Shown here: positions 8,687 through 14,297 of the stretch, one piece after another
How the letters are laid out: each line of letters opens with the position of its first letter
Numbering within the stretch: position 1 is the stretch's first letter
NCBI GenBank assembly: GCA_024401945.1
Contig: JAKSKC010000015.1
Location: 1-21,537 of the forward strand
Length of the DNA: 21,537 bases
Direction: 5' to 3'
From: Bacteroidales bacterium
GTDB lineage: Bacteria > Bacteroidota > Bacteroidia > Bacteroidales > UBA932
Notes under the pieces: generated by a model
Told to the model about the DNA's origin: nothing
The model's input: the letters and a program-made list of their open reading frames with translations, nothing else
Databases searched by the model: none
Translations under genes and position numbers: made by a program

Positions 8687-8694
8687 CAAATGTA
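8687..8694 (-). promoter_or_regulatory. candidate -7 element for the small peptide and large lipoprotein genes
   Basis: TACATTTG on the minus strand fits TAnnTTTG exactly, 27 bases upstream of ATG 8659, giving a leader of about 20-25 bases. It suggests that the peptide and the 813-residue lipoprotein have their own transcript rather than depending only on read-through from the cassette. No -33 TTTG is seen at 19-21 bases. Confidence 0.5.
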
Positions 8695-8704
8695 GTGATT
8701 TTTT

Positions 8705-9883
8705 CTAATTCTCCTGAGCGGCGATGAAATGCTTGTACAGGAGAGGGATGATCGATCTGTAAGGGCTTGATTTTCCGACAGATGTGTTGTGATAGCCGCT
8801 GCTTATCACGACGAAACCGTATTTCTGCTCAGGATTGAAGAACATTCCGGCGGAAAGGCCGTATGCGCCTCCGGTGTGTCCCTCGAGCACGGTGCCGTCA
8901 CCGGTGAGGGTTGAGTCCTGATGGAGGGCAAGGCCGTAGTGTTCGTATTCCGAACGTTCCGTCTGCATATCGTGGCTGCTTTCCTCGGAAATGATCCGGA
9001 CGTTTGCGAGAGGGGAGTAGCCGTAGTTCATATGCATTATCATATATCTGGCGAGGTCCAGCGCACTGATCTTCATACCGCCTGTCGGAGAGAATACGGG
9101 TGTGTCATAGCCGAAGCGGTAATTGTCGATGATTTCGCGGTTCGGGTTGTAGGCCTCCGGTTCATGTTTGAAGCATCCTTCGCTGTCGCTCCAGGTATAA
9201 AGCTGCGCGAAGCGGGAACTGTCCAGCGAGTCAACGCAGTATCCTCCGTAGAGACCGAGAGGGTTCAGGATGTTCCTGACCACATACTGGTCGAAGCGCT
9301 CGCCGGATATACGTTCGAGTATGGTTCCGCTGAGACTGAAGTTCAGGTTGGTGTAGCGGTACTGTCCGCCCGGGGCGAAATCCCTGTATGCAAGTGCGTA
9401 GTCCGGGTTGGTCTCCGGGTTCACCCCATTGAGCGTGTAGTATCCCTGATGGTCGTTGAGGCTCGACGTCTGCGACAGGAGCATCTCCAGGGTTATCGGC
9501 ACCTCCGGATATTTTGGGTTGCGGATTGGAATTCCCACCAGTCCGCTGACCTCGTCGCTCAGGGACACCTTGCCCTGCTCGACAAGCTGCATGATCGAGG
9601 TCGCTGTGAACGATTTTGAGATGGATGCTATCCTGAACATCGTCTCATCGTCGATGGGTTCTCCGGTTTCGAGGTTCTTGACACCGAAATTGGCGTTGTA
9701 GTAGATCTTGTTGTCCTTGACAACGACTGCGCTGATACCCACGAAGTTGCAGGAATCCGATCCGAGAAGCAGCTGCACATCCTCCTGGAATGCGGCGATG
9801 CGCTGCTTCTTGTCAGAGTTGCAGGAAGACAATGCTCCGGCCAGAAGGAGCGCAATGACGGCGATTGATGTAAATTTCTTCAT
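8705..9883 (-). CDS. beta-lactamase-family serine hydrolase lipoprotein (class C/esterase type)
   Basis: A 392-residue lipoprotein (lipobox LSSC, Cys21) with the fold of class C beta-lactamases, DD-peptidases and esterases. All three catalytic motifs are visible: SxxK as S87-I-S-K90 (FRIASISKSFTA), YxN as Y177-T-N179 (GGQYRYTNLNFSLSG), and HTG at 336-338 in place of the usual KTG (LEGHTGGAYG). HxG is common in the broad serine-hydrolase branch (PF00144) rather than in true resistance enzymes, so peptidase or esterase activity is more likely than antibiotic hydrolysis. It acts outside the cytoplasm, probably anchored in the outer membrane. It begins 23 bases after the ABC exporter stop with no promoter match in the gap, so it is probably the last gene of the cassette. 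A role in trimming an exported product is inference. Confidence 0.88.
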   Translation of the reverse strand: MKKFTSIAVIALLLAGALSSCNSDKKQRIAAFQEDVQLLLGSDSCNFVGISAVVVKDNKIYYNANFGVKNLETGEPIDDETMFRIASISKSFTATSIMQLVEQGKVSLSDEVSGLVGIPIRNPKYPEVPITLEMLLSQTSSLNDHQGYYTLNGVNPETNPDYALAYRDFAPGGQYRYTNLNFSLSGTILERISGERFDQYVVRNILNPLGLYGGYCVDSLDSSRFAQLYTWSDSEGCFKHEPEAYNPNREIIDNYRFGYDTPVFSPTGGMKISALDLARYMIMHMNYGYSPLANVRIISEESSHDMQTERSEYEHYGLALHQDSTLTGDGTVLEGHTGGAYGLSAGMFFNPEQKYGFVVISSGYHNTSVGKSSPYRSIIPLLYKHFIAAQEN

Positions 9884-9906
9884 TGTGTGTGGTATTGAAT
9901 TGTGAA

Positions 9907-11535
9907 TTATCCGATTTTGATGATACTGTCTGCGTAATTGTTGATTTTGTCCCTGTGTGAAATGAATATGACCGTCTTCCTGCCCCGGTATTCCGATACC
10001 AGCCTCTCGAGGAGTGTCTCCTCCGTTTCCGGGTCAAGGGCGGAACTTGCTTCATCGAGGATCAGTACGCTTCCTTTGTGCAGCAGTGCCCTCGCTATCG
10101 CTATTCGCTGGGCCTGTCCTTCGCTCAGCCCGGTCCCGTTTTCCCCGCATTCCGCTTCCAGTGCGTCCGGGAGCTCGAACACGAAGTCCGCCGCAGCGGT
10201 GTGCAGCGCCTTCTTCATATCATCTTCGGTGGCATCCGGCGATGCCAGAAGCAGGTTTTCGCGTATGCTTCCGCTCATAAGGCTGTTCCCCTGGGGAACG
10301 TACAGGAAGTTGGAGATGGATGCATTCCCGGTCTTATCCCGGGAGCTGCGGAACGATATCGACCCCGCCTGCGGTTCAAGCAGCCCCATCACAAGTTTTG
10401 CGAGAGTGCTCTTCCCTTCTCCGGTAGGCCCTGAGACAACGCTGAGCCTTCCTGCCTCGAAAGTGCAGCTGAAGTCCTTTATCACAGGTCCGGCCCCTCC
10501 CTTGTAGGTGAATTCCAGATCCTTCACCTCGATTTCAGGGGCTTCGTCGAATATTATTCCCCCTTCGTATGAGACTTCCTCCAGTCCCGTCATCTCCGAT
10601 ATCCTCTCCTCTGAAGTCAGGGCCTGGATGAATGCAGGGATATGCCTGCTGAGGTCGGCTATCGGCCTCTGTACCTGTCCTACCAGCTGGAGGAACGCCG
10701 TCATCATTCCATAGGTGACGTCCCCGTCACGGATGCCGAATATTCCCCAGAGGAAGGCCGCGATGTACCCGGCCATGAATCCGAATCCCATGAAGAACCG
10801 GGCCGCCGAGTTGTAGTTCAGCCTGCTCAGGCAGGCCTTCTCGATATCCTTCTGGATCTTTCCGAATCTGTCCAGGACACGGTTTATGCCTACCAGTGTG
10901 AGTACGAGCAGCCTTTTCTGCAGATTTTCCTGGATGTGCTGCTGGCTCCTGCTGTCGAGCTGACGTATTTTCTCCGTAATCCTGCGCTGTGTCCTGTAGA
11001 ACATCCTCGATCCGACCAGACCGACCAGCATCAGCGCGACGAGCAGTCCGAGCAGTCCGGGCGCCAGTGCAATGAGGAAGATGGATGCTGCGACTAGCGG
11101 GCACACTGTGATTATGATGTCCGGGATCCTGACGCAGACGAGCTCCACGATCACCCTGATATCCTCCTGGATCCTGTTCAGGATATCGGCGCTGTGATAT
11201 TCCTCGCGCCCCACCCACCGGCTGCGCAGCATATGCGAGAACATATCGTGACGCAGGGCGTTCTGTACCTTGATCGTGCAGAGGTTCTCCCAGTATGAGG
11301 CGGCAGTGTTGGAAACGATTCTTGTCAGGACTATCCCCAGGAGTATCCATACGAACAGGTCCAGCGACCTGCCGCTCACGCCTGTGGCTATGTCCACCAG
11401 ACACTTGCTCGCCCATACGAAGGCGAGGGATGCAGCTATGCGCAGAAGCCCGATAAGCACGCTTACCAGTATCCGCCATCCGTACGGACGCGACAATGAA
11501 TGAATGCCCTTGAGGCTCTTTCGGAAATCCTTCAT
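9907..11535 (-). CDS. ABC transporter, fused membrane and ATPase domains (exporter type)
   Basis: A 542-residue half-transporter. The membrane domain (about 20-300) has hydrophobic segments near 22-40, 58-75, 138-178 and 245-268. The ATPase domain (about 335-542) is complete: Walker A GPTGEGKS (369-376), Q-loop YVPQ (412-415), signature LSEGQ (470-474), Walker B VLILDE (490-495), and switch His527 in FISHRD. It should work as a homodimer, moving substrate out of the cytoplasm. There is no N-terminal C39 peptidase domain, so it would not cleave a leader itself. Its ATG is separated from the PqqD stop by one base, and the four genes before it are overlapped. That context suggests export of a peptide or lipid-like product handled by the cassette. 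Lipid flippases of the MsbA type have a similar layout and cannot be excluded. Confidence 0.92.
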   Translation of the reverse strand: MKDFRKSLKGIHSLSRPYGWRILVSVLIGLLRIAASLAFVWASKCLVDIATGVSGRSLDLFVWILLGIVLTRIVSNTAASYWENLCTIKVQNALRHDMFSHMLRSRWVGREEYHSADILNRIQEDIRVIVELVCVRIPDIIITVCPLVAASIFLIALAPGLLGLLVALMLVGLVGSRMFYRTQRRITEKIRQLDSRSQQHIQENLQKRLLVLTLVGINRVLDRFGKIQKDIEKACLSRLNYNSAARFFMGFGFMAGYIAAFLWGIFGIRDGDVTYGMMTAFLQLVGQVQRPIADLSRHIPAFIQALTSEERISEMTGLEEVSYEGGIIFDEAPEIEVKDLEFTYKGGAGPVIKDFSCTFEAGRLSVVSGPTGEGKSTLAKLVMGLLEPQAGSISFRSSRDKTGNASISNFLYVPQGNSLMSGSIRENLLLASPDATEDDMKKALHTAAADFVFELPDALEAECGENGTGLSEGQAQRIAIARALLHKGSVLILDEASSALDPETEETLLERLVSEYRGRKTVIFISHRDKINNYADSIIKIG

Positions 11536-11536
11536 C

Positions 11537-11806
11537 CTATTCGGTTACGAGTCCTGTTCCGATCCAGGTCCTTGCCAGCGCGGCAGCGTCCTCCGCCGCC
11601 TTTTCGGCCCCGACGTCGTATTTGTCCAGCAGCAGCCTCGTGAGGTCCTCCACGCTGAAATCCCCCTCACCGACCGACTCCCACAGATATGCGGCGCTCT
11701 CGTTGAAAGATATCATCTTGTTGAAATTGACCAGTCTGACATCCTCCGGTACCACTATGTGCTCGAGTCCGAGCGAGCGCATCCTGAATCCTTCCACTTT
11801 CTTCAT
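11537..11806 (-). CDS. PqqD-family peptide-binding protein
   Basis: An 89-residue protein matching the PqqD/RRE pattern: a beta-strand pair (EHIVVPEDVRLVNFNKMISF), then NESAAYLWESVGEGDFSVED and a helical end (TRLLLDKYDV...AALARTWIGTGLV). The sequence NESAAYLWE corresponds to the LNxtaaxiWe motif typical of PqqD-like proteins. Such proteins bind leader peptides and present them to modifying enzymes in RiPP and PQQ pathways. The ATG overlaps the upstream peptidase stop by four bases (ATGA), and the stop lies one base before the ABC transporter ATG, so the three proteins are probably made together. A longer in-frame reading back to 12337 exists but runs antiparallel to nothing recognisable and overlaps the peptidase gene, so the short form is preferred. 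Confidence 0.85.
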   Translation of the reverse strand: MKKVEGFRMRSLGLEHIVVPEDVRLVNFNKMISFNESAAYLWESVGEGDFSVEDLTRLLLDKYDVGAEKAAEDAAALARTWIGTGLVTE

Positions 11807-12279
11807 ATCCCTTGTTTCTTTATTGCAATCCTGTAAACGGTCCTTCTGTACAATGCCAGCGCATAGCGCCTGAAGACGGGGCCGCTGTTCCTCCAGACCG
11901 GGGCCTTCCCGATCCTGACCGTCCTTCCGGATTTCCTTACTATCCCGACTGCGCTCCCGATCACGTCCCCGACCCCGCATTGCTCCGTGCGGCTTATGTT
12001 CCCGTCGCCGCGAAGGGTCAGCACCCCGTCCCTTATCCGCACGATGCGGTGCAGCACGAACCTCCCCGGAGCCACTTCCGCAAGGACCACATCCCCGGCC
12101 TCCAGCTTTCCGGGCACCGGCTTCACCAGTATCACGCTGTCCCTCCCTCCGATGATGAAAGGAAGCATACTGTTGCCCTTGGTCATCAGGATCACCTCGT
12201 GACCCTCGTCCAGCAGCCTTCCGATCTCCGGGATGAGTATGTTGTTCGGCAGGCTTAACGGCATATCGTCTTGTAACAT
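11803..12279 (-). CDS. soluble S24/S26-type (signal peptidase fold) peptidase
   Basis: A 158-residue protein with the core of the LexA/signal-peptidase fold. TKGNSMLPFI places the catalytic Ser at residue 37, GDVVLAE (62-68) matches the conserved strand, and VLHRIVRI places His77 where ER/archaeal-type S26B signal peptidases use His instead of Lys. LRGDGNIS supplies a possible third residue, Asp92. No membrane-spanning segment is visible, unlike true signal peptidases. It therefore probably acts in the cytoplasm or peripherally, possibly as a leader protease for the PqqD-bound substrate; that role is inference. The start at 12279 overlaps the kinase-like gene by 25 bases; ATG 12264 is an alternative. 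Such peptidase-like genes recur beside PqqD and HPr-kinase-like genes in other bacteria. Confidence 0.78.
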   Translation of the reverse strand: MLQDDMPLSLPNNILIPEIGRLLDEGHEVILMTKGNSMLPFIIGGRDSVILVKPVPGKLEAGDVVLAEVAPGRFVLHRIVRIRDGVLTLRGDGNISRTEQCGVGDVIGSAVGIVRKSGRTVRIGKAPVWRNSGPVFRRYALALYRRTVYRIAIKKQGI

Positions 12280-13139
12280 AATTCGGCGGCCTCCCTGTCG
12301 GGTCTGCAGTCAAGCAGGTGGAAAGGAACGAGTGCAACAGTCTTCTCCATCGTGGCGTGCAGTCCGTCGGCCATCACTTTATCCGTCTTCAGCCCTGAAC
12401 AGGATGAATACAGCGTGGCGTATGCCTGGAAGATATTCATCCGGCTGATACTGTTCCCGGGGCTCTGTCTTATCAGCACGAACGCCCCCACCGGAGCCGA
12501 CTCGTTGCGGTAGCAGGGCGTCTTGCCGCTCCAGGGCGATCCGTATGCCGTGACTCCCTGATCCGTCACCCTGATTATCGGGTTGTCGTCGTTGAGGAGC
12601 ACGCTTCCCGGTATGTTGTCCAGCCACAGGCGGCTGTGAGTGCTCTTCCCCGTTCCGCTTCTGCCGAGGAAAAGGTAGGAGCGTCCTCCGTTCACAACAA
12701 CCGATGCGTGCATCTCCAGAGTTCCCTTGTCGAAGGTTGCGAACGCGTACAGCAGCATCAGGGAGTTGTTTATACAGAAAAGTGCGTCCCCGAGCCTGCG
12801 GCTCCCGATCTTCAGCCTTGCCTGCGAGAAATCTCCGGACATATACATCCTTCCGCAGACCCCGGCCCTGTGGTCCACCGCCATCTCGCACATATATCCG
12901 TCTCCGGTCTCGAACATCCTGATCACGGTCTCTCCGTCTTCGGTGGGTACGTCGTAAATGCATTTCCCTGCGGTGTCAGGCAGCTCGTCCACGGTCTCCA
13001 GGGTGAAAAGGGCATCTTCGCCGCTGCGGTCGACGAACGGAGCATAGCGTCCGTCGAGGCATCCCCTCAGTCCTGCACTGTCCGGAATCCCCAGCCTGAA
13101 TGAATGGCCCGCCACCCTGTACTGTTCAAAAACCTTCAT
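12255..13139 (-). CDS. HPr serine kinase-like protein
   Basis: A 294-residue protein whose C-terminal two thirds resemble the HPr kinase/phosphorylase catalytic domain. Features are LEMHASVVVNGG (141-152) with His144, Walker A GRSGTGKST (159-167), the metal-binding LNDDNPIIR (182-190), and GSPWSGKT (200-207). Residues 1-110 are a beta-rich N-terminal region unlike the HprK sensor domain. No HPr gene is nearby, so a sugar-PTS role is unlikely. Related kinases in lasso-peptide clusters (for example the paeninodin kinase) phosphorylate a Ser of the precursor peptide, and HprK-related kinase A proteins accompany PqqD proteins near exopolysaccharide loci. A peptide kinase role is plausible here but not shown. 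The ATG overlaps the nucleotidyltransferase stop by four bases. Confidence 0.85.
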   Translation of the reverse strand: MKVFEQYRVAGHSFRLGIPDSAGLRGCLDGRYAPFVDRSGEDALFTLETVDELPDTAGKCIYDVPTEDGETVIRMFETGDGYMCEMAVDHRAGVCGRMYMSGDFSQARLKIGSRRLGDALFCINNSLMLLYAFATFDKGTLEMHASVVVNGGRSYLFLGRSGTGKSTHSRLWLDNIPGSVLLNDDNPIIRVTDQGVTAYGSPWSGKTPCYRNESAPVGAFVLIRQSPGNSISRMNIFQAYATLYSSCSGLKTDKVMADGLHATMEKTVALVPFHLLDCRPDREAAELCYKTICR

Positions 13140-14212
13140 TGTGAAACCTTACCTTTACTTATGTCCGATGCGACCTGGGCCAGGCCCTTTCCTACGGTCC
13201 CCGCGTATGAGACAAGCGCCAGCTGCGGGAACAGCCTCACTGTCTCCAGCGTGTAGAGGGAATGCCTGAAAAGGGATCCTGTCTTTGCTATCCAGTAGTT
13301 CCCGGAACGCTTCCTGCCGGCCATCCTGAGCCGGCCGAAATTCCCTGAACGGAATATCATCTCAAGCAGCCTGTCCGCCTTTGCGGCCACCGCTCCGTCG
13401 TAGAACGGCATCTCGGATGCGTCCAGACCGAGCGAATTGACTGCGATGTAGCCGAATGTCCGCCAGGCCTCCATCATTCCGAGGGCCCTGAGCCTCTCCC
13501 CGAGCTTCTCCGTATCCAGCAGACCGGCCTTCCTGTGCAGGAACATTGTCCAGTCGCATATCTGCCTGAACCCTATTCCCGCCGCGATGAAGTGATGGAA
13601 AAGGTGGTTGAAGATGTAGACGGCGTTGAAATTGTCCTCAGGGGTCCTGAAGGTGAATCCGTCCATCGTCACCGGCACCGTATCCCCGGTCAGCCCTTCC
13701 AGCGACCATTCCCTGAAAAGCCTGTCCGTCCGTGGAGTCGGCATATTCTCCGCGATGCGGTGGATCTCCACCGGGATACCCTTGAAACTGGTATGCATAT
13801 GTTTCGCGGATTCGCTGCAGCTGCTTCCCGCGCCTGCCATCGAGGAGAGTATGGAACAGGCCCCGGAATAGTTCTCCCCGCCCACGAAGATGTCTATGTC
13901 ACCGCAGTTGCGCAGCATAGGCTGAAAATAATATGACGCGCATCCTTGCCCTTTGAGCAGCACGCAGTTAATGCCATTTGCCTCAAGCGTAGATATAACC
14001 TCCGACAGAACTGCTCCCGTCTTCAGGTGGATCATCATCAGACGCATTATCTCCTCTCTGTGTTCCCTCTTCGCGGAGTTCCTGCATATGAGTCCGGTGG
14101 TCGCCTGGGCGGAGGCGGTCAGGAATATCTCCTCCGTCACCTCCTCCGCGCACGGCCCGTCCCAGAGTCCGGCACGCAGGATCCGAAGATATTTCTCACG
14201 TACGTCGTTCAT
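13136..14212 (-). CDS. nucleotidyltransferase-family protein (NTP_transf_5 type)
   Basis: A 358-residue protein with the marker of the uncharacterised PF14907 nucleotidyltransferases: NCVLLKGQGCASYYFQP (82-98), then R101 and GDIDIFV with the metal-binding pair D105 and D107. A later HTSFKGIPVEIHR segment supplies the third strand region. The family probably transfers a nucleotide to a peptide, protein or small molecule, but the substrate is unknown. An upstream extension to 14341 would run through the divergent promoter region and over the start of the polysaccharide export gene, so ATG 14212 is used. It is the first gene of the cassette and overlaps the kinase-like gene by four bases. The same pairing of kinase-like and nucleotidyltransferase genes is known in several lasso peptide and exopolysaccharide-linked clusters. 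Confidence 0.83.
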   Translation of the reverse strand: MNDVREKYLRILRAGLWDGPCAEEVTEEIFLTASAQATTGLICRNSAKREHREEIMRLMMIHLKTGAVLSEVISTLEANGINCVLLKGQGCASYYFQPMLRNCGDIDIFVGGENYSGACSILSSMAGAGSSCSESAKHMHTSFKGIPVEIHRIAENMPTPRTDRLFREWSLEGLTGDTVPVTMDGFTFRTPEDNFNAVYIFNHLFHHFIAAGIGFRQICDWTMFLHRKAGLLDTEKLGERLRALGMMEAWRTFGYIAVNSLGLDASEMPFYDGAVAAKADRLLEMIFRSGNFGRLRMAGRKRSGNYWIAKTGSLFRHSLYTLETVRLFPQLALVSYAGTVGKGLAQVASDISKGKVSQ

Positions 14213-14232
14213 TTTCCGGCCTTGTTTGATTA

Positions 14233-14240
14233 CAAAATTA
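14233..14240 (-). promoter_or_regulatory. candidate -7 element for the peptide-processing cassette
   Basis: TAATTTTG on the minus strand is an exact TAnnTTTG match, 20 bases before ATG 14212, implying a leader of about 15 bases. There is no matching -33 TTTG. A second identical site lies at 14272-14279. Confidence 0.5.
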
Positions 14241-14263
14241 AGCATTAATTGACAATTAAGACT

Positions 14264-14271
14264 TATATTTG
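14264..14271 (+). promoter_or_regulatory. candidate -7 element for the polysaccharide export operon
   Basis: TATATTTG is an exact TAnnTTTG match, 26 bases before the ATG at 14298, giving a leader of roughly 20 bases. A TTG is present upstream at 14249-14251, but the spacing (12 bases) is short for a -33 element. It abuts a minus-strand element, so the two could compete. Confidence 0.55.
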
Positions 14272-14279
14272 CAAAATTA
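14272..14279 (-). promoter_or_regulatory. second candidate -7 element facing the cassette
   Basis: TAATTTTG on the minus strand, identical to the site at 14233-14240 and directly abutting the plus-strand TATATTTG at 14264-14271. Transcription would start near 14268 and give a leader of about 56 bases for the nucleotidyltransferase gene. It may be an alternative promoter or a coincidence of AT-rich sequence. Confidence 0.3.
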
Positions 14280-14297
14280 TATGTAATATAATTCGAG

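Noticed and set aside
8507..8689. 60-residue version of the small peptide starting at TTG
   Set aside because: The TTG overlaps the exact -7 element at 8687-8694, so it should not be transcribed from that promoter.
8921..9619. Long plus-strand reading opposite the serine hydrolase
   Set aside because: It is antisense to a gene with all catalytic motifs and has no recognisable domain or upstream signals.
8705..9883. Antibiotic-resistance beta-lactamase
   Set aside because: HTG replaces KTG and the overall pattern fits the broad PF00144 esterase/peptidase group.
11537..12337. 266-residue reading containing the PqqD protein
   Set aside because: The added N-terminal part is low-complexity Arg/Gly sequence overlapping the peptidase gene; ATG 11806 gives a normal-sized PqqD protein with a four-base overlap.
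8705..14212. A complete lasso peptide cluster
   Set aside because: Kinase, nucleotidyltransferase, PqqD-type and ABC genes fit, but no asparagine-synthetase-like cyclase or transglutaminase-like leader peptidase is present.
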